Below, piece by piece: positions 32,390-46,245 of a DNA stretch of 64,000 bases. A model generated the notes under the pieces. The model did not search any database. It was given only the letters and a program-made list of their open reading frames with translations, and was not told the DNA's origin. A program made the position numbers and the translations under genes. This stretch comes from Acanthococcus lagerstroemiae (lineage: Eukaryota > Arthropoda > Insecta > Hemiptera > Eriococcidae): assembly GCA_031841125.1 (NCBI GenBank), contig CM063113.1, forward strand, positions 25,875,312 through 25,939,311, written 5' to 3'. Within the stretch, counting starts at the first letter, position 1, and every line of letters starts with the position of its first letter.

Positions 32390-35300
32390 AAGCCGACCAA
32401 ATGGAGAATTCAATTTCCGAAGTTGGGGTCGGGGTCAACCCAACGGATCCACAATAGATCTCAATCGAAAAAAGTTAACCATGAATAATCTTGAAAGGCT
32501 GAAAGATCGAGAATTAGATTTGCGGAATTGGGGTGGAGACAATCCGTCGGGTCCACAATATTATATTATTATTTTTATTTACTGAGAGTGTTATTGCCTT
32601 TGCTGCTATAATCTAACTATTATTAAAACAAACGTAAATTATTAGAAGAGGGTTAACGTATTATTTGAATTGAAAAAGTAAGACGTTCACCAAGAATAAC
32701 ATTGAGAAGCTGGAAAATCGAGTTTTAGATTTTCGTCGTAGGTGGGAGAGTTATTCCTTGATCCGCAAAAGATCTCGATTAAAAATAAGGGGCTTATGGA
32801 AAATTGTTTTTCAACACCTACAATCAAGAATCTGATTATCGGAGTTGGGGTGCGGTCAACCCCTCGGAATCACAAATTATTTCAATCAAGAAAAAAAAAA
32901 GTTCAACAACAAAAATTCGAAAGTACACTCTTTTGGTGTTGGGGGCGCGAGTCCACATTTCCAGTGTACAAAATGTAGCAGTTGAAAAAAGGGGAGGTTT
33001 ACGTAAAAGAATTCAGAAATTTGAAGAATCGAGAATTAGATTTCCAGAGTTCAGGGCGGGCTTCACCCCTCAAGTCCACAATAGCTTCCGTCTTTCAGTT
33101 CCACGTTCTCGTCAGAGAACTTGGGCCCTGGGTGGCAAAGATAAGCGCTGGATAAAAAAAAATGGAAAAGCTACGTGGAGGCGTATGCCCAAAAATGAGC
33201 GGAGGTACTCACACACACGCACACGTTTGGTCAACAAACGGCGCAAAATGTGTCTGCCCATTAAAATTTTTCAATCTCATTATTTCTCTCTACATTGATC
33301 AGCGCCGCCGCACGTTTTTCGACTGTCGTCGCAACATACGCTTATTTCATTTTTGTAAGTATTTTATAAATGCAGGCGGCGGCGCACCGGGCATTTGCCC
33401 GAATCGCCCTATGACTTATCCGCCCCTGGAAGAGGCTCAAGGTGATAGGTCCACTTTCACTGAGTAGACTGTAAAAAATATATGTATGTGCTTTGTAATA
33501 CAGTACAAACATAAAGATGTATGCACTGTGACGAAATTAGGAGGCTCACAGTGTACCAAAGAACCTTCAGATGTAAGTAGCATCTTCTGGATGCCCCGTG
33601 TAATGAAAGCGAGGCCTCATTCAGAAAATAAATATTTGAGTTTGAAACCATAATGCATTGCAAAGGAGTAGTTGATTTCAGCAGGTTTTCAAGTTACTGG
33701 CCTACCTATCGTTCTTCTTCTTTGAAGCGTATCCATAGTTGAGTACTGCTACTCCCTATTTGTTGCTATCTGCCCTCGCCAGATGCCCCACATAATGCCA
33801 CTTAAATTGTTCGACATTATATCCTATATCCTCGCCTCCAGCCATTTTGTACAGTTTTCCATTTGAGATTTTGTCTACCCATCGCAGTCCTAGAAGTTTC
33901 CTCAACATAGATCTGAACGTAATTTGTAGCTTCACGATTTGTCTCCTGTAAGGGACCAGGTTTGTGCTCCATACTTGAGGGCTGGTACCGTTGAGCTATT
34001 TAGTGTTTCCATTTTGAGGGACTCAGTGCGCCGGGATGCTCAATTACTTATCCAAATAAGATTTCAATTCACAGAGGGTCGCCAATAAAGTCTCGAAAAT
34101 TGAGAAACAGATTTTCGAAGATGGAGGTGGGGGACACCCCTCCAACTCATGAAAGATGAAATAGGAAAAATAAAAAGTTCAACAGATCCGAAAAATCGAT
34201 AGTTAAATTTTCAAAGCTGGGGCGACAATCTATCTCTTGGCTTCACAAAACTACCGATCGAAACAAATAATCAAGTTTATGAAACATAAGTTTCAAAATT
34301 CGAACAACCGGGAAAAAGGGGGTCACCTCTCGAGGCCACAAAAGATTCAGATCGTGAGAATAAAAACTACTCGAAGAATAAGCATTAAATTCTGAAGAAT
34401 CGAGAATTAAATTTTCAACGCCTGAGGCGGGGGTCCACCATCGGATCACCAAAACAATTAGATGGGGAAAAAAATTTGTGACTGTCCATACTGAAAGGGC
34501 ACTTCGGTCCAAAAAAATCGACTTTGAGATTATGTTCGATTTTGAAAGGTCAAAGAGTACTGTTTAACACTGTGAGTCTGTGAACTCGAAAACGCAAAAG
34601 TGATAGAGCGCAAGAGTGGACGTCTATAGGCTATCGCGTTCTCGAGATTCCCGTTTGAATCTTTAAGTGTCTCCTGTAAAATTAATGTTTTGGACCGACG
34701 TGCCCTTTTAGTTTGGACGGTCACATTTATCGAAAAATAATGATTAAAGTAGATGAACGGCTGCACGAAAGATCCCAATTGAAAAAAGAAAAAGGTCTCT
34801 AAAAATATTTTTAAAAACCGAAAAATTGAGAATTCTACTCCTCGGGTCCACAAAACACATTCGATCAGAACAAAAGAGTTTCAAGGAGAATTATTTCTCA
34901 AGTCTGAAAAATCGAGAATTTGATTTTCGGAGTTGGGAGTGGGGTCCACCCCTTAGATGCACAAAGTAGTTAGATCGACAAAATAAGGGGTTCGCGGAAA
35001 AGTATTGTTCAAGACGGAAAACCATGAATTAGACTTTCAGAATTGGGAGCGGGGTGCACTCCTCAGCCCCCAAAAATCTACGAATTGAAAATATAAAAAG
35101 GTTACCAAAAATATTTTTATAGGCCGAAAATTCGTGAATTAGAATGTTCGGACTTGTGGGTGGGGGCACCACCCTTCGAGTCCACAGGAGACTTAATACA
35201 ACAACTATGGCTTTACGGAAAACAATTTTTCAAGTCTGTAGATTTTCGGCGTGTAAGTGGGGGTCCACCCCTTGGATCCATAAAAGACTTCGATCCAACA

Positions 35301-37625
35301 TAAATATAAGTTTAGCAAAAAATGATATTTAAGCCTGAAAACTCGAGATTTTAATTTCCAAGTCTGGGGTGGGGTCAACTCTTCGGTCTCACATAAGATT
35401 TCAATTGAAAAAATAAACAATCACCAGGAATAAATTTGAGAGGCTGAAAATCGAGAAATAGATTTCTGGGGTTAGGGTGAGGGTTTACCCCTCAGATCCA
35501 CAAAACACTTCGATTAACAAAATAAGAGGTTCACACACAATCGTCGTTCAAGCCTGAAAAATCGAGACAAATGTCCGAAGTTGGGAGTGTGGTCAACCCC
35601 TCGGAGAAACAAAGAGTTCATCAAAAATAATTTTAAATGCCGAAAAATCAAGAATTGTCGAGGGCCATAATCTACCTTTCTAGTTTAAAAAATGTGGCAA
35701 TCGAAATGAGAGGAGGTTTATGAAAGATAATTCAGACGTTGAAAAATCGAGAATTAGATTTCCGGAGTTCAGGATGGGCTCCACCCCTCAAGTCCGCAAT
35801 AGATTTTATCAAAAAAACATAAACAAATATTTAATAATTCAAAATCGAAAATTATACTTTCGGAGTTGCGGGTGTAGGTTTACCTACAAGATCCACAAAA
35901 TACTTCGACCAACGAAACAGAGGTTCACGGAACATTATTGTTCAAGACTGAAAAATCGAGAAGTAGACTTCCAGAGGCGAAAAATATTTTTAAAGGGCAA
36001 AAAATCGAAAATTAGATTTTCGGAATTTGGGTGGGATTCCACTTCTCGGGTCCAACAAAGACTTCGATCAGAAAAATAAGGGGATCGCCGAAAATTATCT
36101 TTCACGTCAGAAAAAGCGAGTATTAGATTTCCAGGGTTGGGGCCGGGTCAACCCATCAGGACTGAACCATTTGACCCCGCAAATGATAACAACTGAAAAA
36201 TGGAAAAGGCAAAAGGTCACTAAAAATACTTCTAAAGGCCAAAAAGTCGAGAATTAGATTTTCGGAGTACCACCCCACGGCTCAACCAAAGACTTCGATC
36301 AGAAAAATAAGGGGGTTCATCGAAAATTATTTTTCACGCCAGAAAAATCGAGAATTGGATTTCCAGAGTTGGAGGTGGGGTCAACACATCGGGACCACAA
36401 TAGATTTGAATCGAAAAACTAAAAATTTCATCAAGAATAAATCTGAAAGCCCGGAAAATCGAGATTTATATTTTAGGAGGCGAGGGGGGGTCTATCCCTT
36501 GGGTCTACATGTGATTTCGATCGAACAATAGAAGGGTTATGGAAAATCAGCTTTCAATACCTACCAAACAAGAATTTCATGACCGGAGTTGGGGGCGAGG
36601 AATCCTCCCCTCTGATCCATATAATACATCGATTAACAAAGTAAAGGGTCCAAAGAAAACTATTGTTCAAGACTGAAGAATCAAGAATTAGACTTCCGGA
36701 GTTGGGAGCAGTGTCAATCCTTTGGTCCTACAGAAAACATGAACAGTTCATCGAAAGTAATTTTTTAAAGGCCGAAAAATCAATAATTACACTTTCAGGG
36801 TTTGGACGGGGGGTCTACTTTTTGAGTCTACAGAATGTATCAATCGCAAAAAGAAGTTAAAAACAATTGCAAAGTTTGAAGCATCGAAAGGTAGATTTCC
36901 AGGAATTCGGGATGCGTTTTACCTCTCAAATCCACATTAGATTTCGACCGAAAAATAAATTATAGCAACTATACGTACTTTTAAAGGCCCAAATATCGAA
37001 AATAATATTTTTGTGGTTGGGAGTTGTGGATGGGGAAGAGGCACCCGTCTGATCCACAAAAAGCTTCGATCAACAAAATAAGAGGTTCGCGGAAAATTAT
37101 TTATAAAGCCTGAATATTCGAGAATTGGACTTTCGGAGTTGGGGTGATGTTCCACCCCTCGGGACCACAACAAACTTCGACAATCTAAAATCATTTTTCA
37201 TATCAGAAAAATCGAGAATTTGATTTCCAGAGTTGGGGCCGGGGTCAACCCATCGGGACTCAACCATTAGACCCCACAAATGATTACAACTGAAAAACGG
37301 AAAAGGTCACTAAAAATATTTCGAAAGGTCAAAAAATCGAAAATTTGATTTTCGTTCACAAAATAATTAAAAAGTTTGAATAATCGAGAGTTAGATTTTC
37401 GGAGTTGGGGTGGGGGTCGACCCCCAGGTTCCACAAATTACTTCGATCAACAGATTAAGAGGTTCACTGGAAATATTTGTTCAAGCCTGCAAATTCGAGA
37501 ATGAGACTTCCAGAATTGGACCCACGAAAGATTCCAATTGCAAAAATTAACAGAGGTCATTAAAAATATTCCTAAACGCTGAAAAATCGAGAATTATATT
37601 TTCGGTGCCGGTGGGGGTCTACTCA
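32390..37625 (+). repeat. Degenerate satellite of about 100-130 bp, forty-odd units, left arm
   Basis: Each unit carries AAAATCGAGAATTAGATTTT, then CGGAGTTGGGG, a G/C-rich GTCCACCCCTC, CCACAAAAGACTTCGATC and AATAAGGGGTTCACGGAAAA. Unit starts can be followed at, for example, 36,247, 36,347, 36,459, 36,677, 36,883 and 37,115. Every open frame listed in this stretch is a translation of this satellite (peptides like ESRIRFPEF recur) and should not be annotated as a gene. Confidence 0.9.
33680..34035 (-). pseudogene. Remnant of the RTE-like LINE in the left arm, internally deleted
   Basis: 33,680-34,012 mirrors 43,917-44,250 of the right arm, that is the end of the LINE after the RT domain. At about 34,013 the sequence jumps directly to what in the right arm is 42,282 and outward. 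About 1.6 kb containing the RT core is therefore missing from the left arm while flanking palindrome sequence is retained. Confidence 0.85.
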
Positions 37626-37660
37626 CCATCAAATTTGGGGGGGAGCAGGGTAATGGACCC

Positions 37661-37797
37661 TGAACATTAGTTCGAAATTTTTAGTCTTCGAACAACTCGG
37701 GTACAAAAATTGAGAAAGATTTCTGAAATATTCTAATTACATTTTTGATAAATATTAATTCGTGGAATTGGTTTTAGAAATTTGAGTTGTTTTTATG
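37661..37797. repeat. Spacer of the palindrome, a chimera of two outside repeats
   Basis: 37,661-37,745 is an inverted copy of about 29,718-29,812 (shared words AAAAATTGAGAAAGATTTCT and CGAACAACTCGGGTAC). 37,756-37,797 is a direct copy of 30,703-30,745 (ATTCGTGGAATTGGTTTTAG). The arms begin on each side at GGGTCCATTACCCTG and its mirror. The spacer is 137 bases long. Confidence 0.85.
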
Positions 37798-38339
37798 GGT
37801 CCATTACCCTGCCCCCCCCCCCAAATTTGATGGTGAGTAGACCCCCACCGGCACCGAAAATATAATTCTCGATTTTTCAGCGTTTAGGAATATTTTTAAT
37901 GACCTCTGTTAATTTTTGCAATTGGAATCTTTCGTGGGTCCAATTCTGGAAGTCTCATTCTCGAATTTGCAGGCTTGAACAATTATTTCCTGTGAACCTC
38001 TTAATTTGTTGATCGAAGTAATTTGTGGAACCTGGGGGTCGACCCCCACCCCAACTCCGAAAATCTAACTCTCGATTATTCAAACTTTTTAATTATTTTG
38101 TGAACGAAAATCGAATTTTCGATTTTTTGGCCTTTCGAAATATTTTTAGTGACCTTTTCCGTTTTTCAGTTGTAATCATTTGTGGGGTCTAATGGTTGAG
38201 TCCCGATGGGTTGACCCCGGCCCCAACTCTGGAAATCAAATTCTCGATTTTTCTGATATGAAAAATGATTTTAGTTTGTCGAAGTTTGTTGTGGTCCCGA
38301 GGGGTGGAACATCACCCCAACTCCGAAAGTCTAATTTTC

Positions 38340-39300
38340 GATTTTTCAGGCTCGAACAATAATTTTACGAGAACCACTTATTTTCTGGATCGAAGTATTT
38401 TGTGGATTCGAAATGTGGACCCTCAACCCCTACTCCGAAAATCAAAGTCTCGAACCTTCGGACTTCAATATTCATTTTTCGTGAACCTTTAATTTTTTTG
38501 AATAAAATCTATTGTGGACTTGAGGGGTAAAGCCCGTCCTGAACTCTGAAAATCTAATTCTCGATTCTTCAAATTTCTGAATTATTTTACGTAAGCCTCC
38601 TCTTTTTTCAACTGATACATTTTCTACACGGGAAAAGTAGAGTCGCGCCCCCAACACCAAAAGAGTATATTTTCGAGTTTTCGTTGGTGAACTTTTTTAT
38701 TTATTTATTTATTGAAATAATTCGTGGATCCGTGGGGTACACCACATCCCACCTCCAGAAATCAAATTCTCGATTATAGATGTTGAAAAACAATTTTCAA
38801 TAAACCCCTTATTTTTAATCGAGATCTTTTGTGGATCAAGGAATAACTCTCCCACTCACGACGAAAATCAAAAAAACTCGATTTTTCAGCTTCTCAAAGT
38901 TATTCTTGGTGAACGACTTATTTTTTCAATTCAAATAATACGTTAATCCTCTTCTGATAATTTACGTTTGTTTTAATAATAGTTAGATTATAGCGGCAAG
39001 GCAATAACACTCTCAGTAAATAAAAATAATAATATAATATTGTGGACCCGATGGACTGTCTCCGCCTCCAACTTCGTAAATTGAATTCCTTATTTTTTCG
39101 ACTTAAGAAATAATTTTCCGTGAGCCCATGCTTATTTCATTGTTCGAAGTATTTTGTGGACCCGAGGACGAGTGATCCGCCGCCCACAACTTCGAAAATC
39201 TAATTCTTGATTTTTTGATTGTCAGAAATATTTTTGGTGACCATTATTGTATTTCAATTGGAATATTTTATGGGGCCGAGGGGTCGACCGTGCCCCCAAC
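38340..39300 (-). repeat. Extra block in the right arm, direct copy of 44,880-45,560
   Basis: 38,560-39,160 matches 44,880-45,560 in the same orientation, including CCAACACCAAAAGAGTATA, TAGATGTTGAAAAACAATTTT and ACACTCTCAGTAAATAAAAA. The left arm passes directly from the mirror of 39,300 to about that of 38,300 without it. It is thus an internal duplication of distal arm sequence, or a deletion from the left arm. Confidence 0.8.
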
Positions 39301-42284
39301 TTTGGAAGTCCAATTCTCGAATATTCAGGCTTTATAAATAATTTTCCGCGAACCTCTTATTTTGTTGATCGAAGCTTTTTGTGGATCAGACGGGTGCCCC
39401 TTCCCCATCCCCAACTCCCAACCACAAAAATATTATTTTCGATATTTGGGCCTTTAAAAGTACGTATAGTTGCTATAATTTATTTTTCAGTCGAAATCTA
39501 ATGTGGATTTGAGAGGTAAAACGCATCCCGAATTCCTGGAAATCTACCTTTCGATGATTCAAACTTTGCAATTGTTTTTAACTTATTTTTGCGATTGATA
39601 CATTCTGTAGACTCAAAAAGTAGACCCCCCGTCCAAACCCTGAAAGTGTAATTATTGATTTTTCGGCCTTTAAAAAATTACGTTCGATGAACTGTTCATG
39701 TTTTCTATAGGACCAAAGGATTGACACTGCTCCCAACTCCGGAAGTCTAATTCTTGATTCTTCAGTCTTAAACAATAGTTTTCTTTGGACCCTTTACTTT
39801 GTTAATCGATGTATTATATGGATCAGAGGGGAGGATTCCTCGCCCCCAACTCCGGTCATTATGTAGACCCAAGGATTTATTCTTGTTGAAATTTGTATTT
39901 TTTCGATTCAAAACTATTGTGTTGACCCCACCTCCAACTCTGGAAATCAAATTCTCGATTTTTCTGGCGTAAAAAATAATTTTTGATGAACCCCCTTATT
40001 TTTCTGATCGAAGTCTTTGGTGGAGCCGTGGGGTGGTACTCCGAAAATCTAATTCTCGATTTTTTGGCCTTTAGAAATATTTTTAGTGACCTTTTCCCTT
40101 TTCCATTTTTCAGTTGTTATCATTTGCGGGGTCAAATGGTTCAGTCCCGATGGATTGACCCGGCCCCAACCCTGGAAATCTAGTACTCGATTTTTCTGAC
40201 GTGAAAGATAATTTTCGGCGATCCCCTTATTTTTCTGATCGAAGTCTTTGTTGGACCCGAGGAGTGGAATCCCACCCCAATTCGGAAAATCTAATTTTCG
40301 ATTTTTTGCCCTTTAAAAATATTTTTCGCCTCTGGAAGTCTACTTCTCGATTTTTCAGTCTTAAACAATAATGTTCCGTGAACCTCTGTTTCGTTGGTCG
40401 AAGTATTTTGTGGATCTTATAGGTAAACCTACACCCGCAACTCCGAAAGTATAATTTTCGATTTTGAATTATTAAATATTTCTTTTTGTTTTTTTGATAA
40501 AATCTATTGCGAACGTGAGGGGTGGAGCCCATCCTGAACTCCGGAAATCTAATTCTCGATTTTTCAACGTCTGAATTATCTTTCATAAACCTCCTCTCAT
40601 TTCGATTGCCACATTTTATAGACTCGAAAGGTGGATTCTTGCCCTCAACAATTCTTGATTTTTCGGCCTTTAAAATTATTTTTGATGAACTCTTCATTTC
40701 TCCGAGGGGTTGACCACACTCCCAACTTCGGACATTTGTCTCGATTTTTCAGGCTTGAACGACGATTGTCTGTGAACCTCTTATTTTGTTAATCGAAGTG
40801 TTTTGTGGATCTGAGGGGTAAACCCTCACCCTAACCGCAGAAATCTAATTCTCGATTTTCAGCCTCTCAAATTTATTCCTGGTGATTGTTTATTTTTTCA
40901 ATTGAAATCTTATGTGAGACTGAAGAGTTGACCCCACCTCAGACTTGGAAATTAAAATCTCGATTTTTCAGGCTTAAAAATCATCTTTTGCTAAACTTAT
41001 ATTTATGTTGGATCGAAGTCTTTTATGGATCCAAGGGGTGGACCCCCACTTACACGCCGAAAATCTACAGACTTGAAAAATTGTTTTCCGTAAAACCATA
41101 GTTGTTGTATTAAGTCTCCTGTGGACGGGTGGTGCCTCCACTCACAAGTCCGAACATTCTAATTCACGAATTTTCGGTCTATAAAAATATTTTTGGTAAC
41201 CTTTTTATTTTTTCAATTCGTAGATTTTTGGGGGCTGAGGAGTGCACCCCGCTCCCAATTCTGAAAGTCTAATTCATGATTTTCCGTCTTGAACAATACT
41301 TTTCCGCGAACCCCTTATTTTGTCGATCTAACTACTTTGTGCATCTAAGGGGTGGACCCCACTCCCAACTCCGAAAATCAAATTCTCGATTTTTCAGACT
41401 TAAGAAATAATTCTCCTTGAAACTCTTTTGTTCTGATCGAAAGTGTTGTGTGGACTCGAGGAGTAGAATTCAAAATTTTTCGGTCTTTAAAAATATTTTT
41501 GGAGACCTTCTTATTTTTTCAATTGGGATCTTTCGTGCAGCCGTTCATCTACTTTAAACATTATTTTTCGATAAATGTGACCTTCCAAATTAAAAGGGCA
41601 CGTCGGTCCAAAACATTAATTTTACAGGAGACACTTAAAGATTCAAACGGGAATCTCGAGAACGCGATAGCCTATAGACGTCTACTCTTGCGCTCTATCA
41701 CTTTTGCTTTTTCGAGTTCAGAGACTCACAGTGTTAAACAGTACTCTTTGACCTACCAAAATCGAACATAATCTCGAAGTCGATTTTTTTGGACCGAAGT
41801 GCCCTTTCAGTATGGTCAGTCACAAATTTTTTTCCCCATCTAATTGTTTTGGTGATCCGATGGTGGACCCCGCCTCAGGCGTTGAAAATTTAATTCTCGA
41901 TTCTTCAGAATTTAATGCTTATTCTTCGAGTAGTTTTTATTCTCACGATCTGAATCTTTTGTGGACTCGAGAGGTGACCCTCTTTTTCCCAGTTGTTCGA
42001 ATTTTGAAACTTATGTTTCATAAACTTGATTATTTGTTTCGATCGGTAGTTTTGTGAAGCCAAGAGATAGATTGTCGCCTCAGCTTTGAAAATTTAACTA
42101 TCGATTTTTCGGATCTGGTTGAACTTTTTATTTTTCCTATTTCATCTTTCATGAGTTGAAGGGGTGTCCCCCACCTCCAACTTCGAAAATCTGTTTCCTA
42201 ATTTTCGAGACTTTATTGGCGACCCTCTGTGAATTGAAATCTCATGTGGATAAGTAATTGAGCATCCCGGCGCAGTGAGTCCAG

Positions 42285-44235
42285 TATGAAAATCACAGGA
42301 AGGGTAAAGGGAGAAGAAGGCGGATTATCCCAGTCAGAAAGGAAGAGGACGCACGCCAGAAACTAAAATCAGTGCAAGAGGAAATGAAAGTCGAGGAAAA
42401 TTTTGACGACAGTATGGATCAAGCTTTAAAAAACACGGTTGAAGAGTTTGGAGTGACGAGGGTTAAAGAGAAAACCAGGGATAAGCTTTCAAAATAGACT
42501 CTCGAATCAGGAAGAATAACCTTTGGAAAAATAGAAATAAAACACCATTGGACAAACCTGAGCGAACTAAAATACAAAAATTGGTGAAGAAAAATGTTAG
42601 AGAACATATTAAGAAATATGATTAGGAAAAAATTCCAGATATGTTGGAAGAAAGTTGGTCCACCAAAAAAGTTAGGCTCGAATTCGATGGCGGGAGAGAC
42701 GTTATGCTGAAGCTAAAAGATCAGACAGGAAAAGTGACTCAGAATCAAGAACAAATTCTAGAAGCAGCAACAATTTTTTACGAGGACTTACACCGCAAGC
42801 AAAACACGAGCTCATGAAAATAGCAAAAACTGGAGGGTGAAAGGAGGAAGAAATCCCGGAAATAATGGAGAGAGAAGTGGAATACGTACTAAATATGTAG
42901 ACTGAAAAATGACATAGCCCCAGGACCGGATGGAATTACGAACGAAATGCTGAAAAGGTTTGGCGATCAGAGAGTGTCACACCAAGTTAAAATATTTAAC
43001 AAAATCGGAATTATGAAAACATGACCAAAACAGTGGAACTTGGCCAAAATAATATTATTACACAAACAAGGAGGGAGGAACTCATTGAAAATTACAGGCC
43101 AATATGCTTAACATCGAACATCTTTAAAGCATGTATGGCAGTCTTAAAAAGACGTATGTATAACCATCTGGATTCAAATCATCAGGGGAGTGAACAGGCG
43201 AGATTCAGAAAAGGCTTCTCAACTGTAAAGAATATTTTCGTTGTGAGCCAAATTATTGAAAAAACAAACGAATATGATGTAGAAATTGAAATATTTTGCA
43301 TAGGCTTTCACGAGGCAGTTGATTCAGTGGATCATAAGTATATGTTAAAAGCACTGGAAAATAAGGGAATTGAAAGTGGGTTTATTAAAGTCATATACAG
43401 AATTACTATGCAAATTCGAGTGCAAGAGCTAGCCTTAAAAGCAAAGGGAGGGAATTCAAAATTGGGAGCGGAGTTCAACAAGGGGATACCTTGTCGCCAA
43501 ATCTCTTCAACTGCATTTTGGAAGATGTATTTCGCAATCTGAAGTGGAAAAGAAGGGGACTAAAAATAAATGGAGAATTTCTAAGTAATTTAAGGTACGC
43601 AAACTATATTATCTTATTTACAGAAAATAGTAAAGAGTTGAAGAAAATGGCAGAAAAGCTATTGAGGGAATGCAAAAAAGCTGGCCTCAAACTGAATGGT
43701 AGCAAATCAAAAATAATCGGAAGAGTGGAAAGAAAAAATCTAATAATCGATGGGCAAGAGATAGAAGAGGTAACAGAATCGAATATCTGTGGGACAGATT
43801 ATTAGTTTCGAAGAAAGAGATAAGGGAATTATGAGGCGTATTAAAAAGGGATGGAACAACCTCTGGGCAATAAAATGCATTTTTTGCCGGAATTTCAACA
43901 CCTTCCTCAAAATGGAAACACTAAATAGCTCAACGGTACCAGCCCTCAAGTATGGAATACAAACCTGGTCCCTTACAGGAGACAAATCGTGAAGCTACAA
44001 ATTACGTTCAGATCTATGTTGAGGAAACTTCTAGGACTACGATGGGTAGACAAAATCTCAAATGAAAAACTGTACGAAATGGCTGGAGGCGAGGATATAG
44101 GATATAATGTCGAACAATTTAAGTGGAAATATGTGGGGCATCTGGCGAGGGCAGATAGCAACAAATAGGGAGTAAAAGTACTCAACTATGGATACGCTGC
44201 AAAGAAAAAGAACGATAGGTAGGCCAGTAACTTGA
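42285..44235 (+). pseudogene. RTE-like non-LTR retrotransposon reverse transcriptase, decayed
   Basis: Several frames together give RT domains in order: ENYRPICLTSNIFK (about 43,089), EQARFRKGFSTVKNIFVVSQ, DSVDHKYMLKALENKGIESG, then after a frameshift near 43,490 LSPNLFNCILEDVF, and the catalytic box as YANYIILF instead of Y[AV]DD. It continues with AGLKLNGSKSKI, a shift, GQIISFEERDKGIMRRIKKG and VPALKYGIQTWSL, then a degraded zinc-less tail through AGGEDIGYNV and FKWKYVGHLARA to about 44,165. The order and words are those of RTE-type/endonuclease-RT proteins of insects. Lost catalytic Asp residues and at least three frame breaks make it dead. The weak upstream part (42,300-43,020) could be the linker after the endonuclease. 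Confidence 0.8.
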
Positions 44236-46245
44236 AAACCTGCTGATATCAACTACTCCTTTGCAATGCATTATGGTTTCAAACACAAATATTTATTTTC
44301 TGAATGAGGCCTCGCTTTCATTACACGGGGCATCCAGAAGATGCTACTTACATCTGAAGGTTCTTTGGTACACTGTGAGCCTCCTAATTTCGTCACAGTG
44401 CATACATCTTTATGTTTGTACTGTATTACAAAGCACATACATGTATTTTTTACAGTCTATTCAATGAATGTGGACCTACCACCTTGAGCCTCTTCCAGGG
44501 GCGGATAAGTCATAGGGCGATTCGGGCAAATGCCCGGTGCGCCGCCGCCTGCATTTATAAAATACTTACAAAAATGAAATAAGCGTATGTTGCGACGACA
44601 GTCGAAAAACGTGCGGCGGCGCTGATCAATTTAGAGAGAAATAATGAGATTGAAAAATTTTAATGGGCAGACACATTTTGCGCCGTTTGTCGACCAAACG
44701 TGTGCGTGTGTGTGAGTACCTCCGCCCATTCTTGGGCATACGCCTCCAAGTAGCTTTTCCATTTTTTTTTATCCTGCGCTTATCTTTGCCACCCAGGGCC
44801 CAAGTTCTCTGACGAGAACGTGGAACTGAAAGACGGAAGCTATTGTGGACTTGAGGGGTGAAGCCCGCCCTGAACTCTGGAAATCTAATTCTCGATTCTT
44901 CAAATTTCTGAATTCTTTTACGTAAACCTCCCCTTCTTTTCAACTGCTACATTTTGTACACTGGAAACGTGGACTCGCGCACCCAACACCAAAAGAGTAT
45001 ACTTTCGAGTTTTTGTTGGTGAACTTTATTTTTCTTGATTGAAATAATTTGTGATTCCGAGGGGTTGACCGCACCCCAACTCCGATAATCAGATTCTTGA
45101 TTGTAGATGTTGAAAAACAATTTTCCATAAACCCCTTATTTTTAATCGAGATCTTTTGTGGATCAAGGAATAAATCCCACCTACGACGAAAATCTAAAAC
45201 TCGAGTTTCCGGCTTCTCAATGTTATTCTTGGTGAACGTCTTACTTTTTCAATTCAAATAATACGTTAACCCTCTTCTAATAATTTACGTTTGTTTTAAT
45301 AATAGTTAGATTATAGCAGCAAAGGCAATAACACTCTCAGTAAATAAAAATAATAATATAATATTGTGGACCCGATGGATTGACTCCACCCCAATTCCGC
45401 AAATCTAATTCTCGATCTTTCAGCCTCTCAAGATTATTCATGGCTAACTTTTTTCGATTGAGATCTATTGTGGATCCGTTGGGTTGACCTCGATCCTAAC
45501 TTCGGAAATTGAATTCTCCATTTGGTCGGCTTAAGAAATAATTTTCCGTGAGCCCCTGTTTATTCTTTTGTTCGAAGTCTTTCAAAGAGTCATAAGGTAT
45601 ATCAGAACAGTGAAATTTGTAGCCGCAATAGTATTTAACTCACAAATCATTGATTTATGTAGTATTTTTGTGTTATTGAATTTCTCTCTAGGGACCATAA
45701 CTAGAAATTTCAGAAGGGAACGTATACTCAGAAGTCCGAAAAATCGTAAAAAATGGTTACTCGGTTGCTATATTGTTTTTCATATGTAAAGTAGATAAAG
45801 TCACTTCTGAATAATATTAATACATTTGTTATGACATAATCTGTCATATTTAAAATCCATAATTAGAACTGTGCATGTAGAAAAATGAAGTTTTACTTGA
45901 TTTCTTTAGCCTTTGTTTAACATTTCCAATGTGTCTCCCTTGAAACAGTAAACTTGATGTGAAGTCGAAAAAATACATGTTTTGATTAAAACTGCTTTTT
46001 TCTCTCGGACAGTATGAGAACATCTATCTCTATGTATCAACGACTTTACCTGCAGTGGACACTTCTAAATTTGAAATAGTTACAGTATATGCATATACTG
46101 TAGTTTGATATTTACATAAGGTGTATCTCTGTGTAATGATAATAGGTGCATCCTCATAGAGGTTAACTTTTTTTCCTATATAAATAAAATAGATTCTGTG
46201 TTTCTATAGTGCAAATTAACCTAGATTTCATTAACTCCGGTGGTG

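Larger units (their letters stand above)
31589..37660 (+). repeat. Left arm of giant imperfect palindrome
   Basis: Reads as the reverse complement of 37,798-46,283 from the tip AAACTAGGGGGCTCCGCC to the inner word GGGTAATGGACCC. Over the sampled stretch 32,460-32,650 against its mirror near 45,290-45,480 there are about four mismatches in 190 bases. The outer 800 bases (31,589-32,390) are unique sequence; the rest is mostly satellite. It is about 2.4 kb shorter than the right arm, owing chiefly to two differences listed separately. Confidence 0.93.

Noticed and set aside
32742..41101. Numerous 60-160-codon frames on both strands with peptides such as ESRIRFPEF and QILDFS
   Set aside because: They translate the satellite of the palindrome; the same peptides recur many times and appear mirrored in the other arm. 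None has independent coding support.
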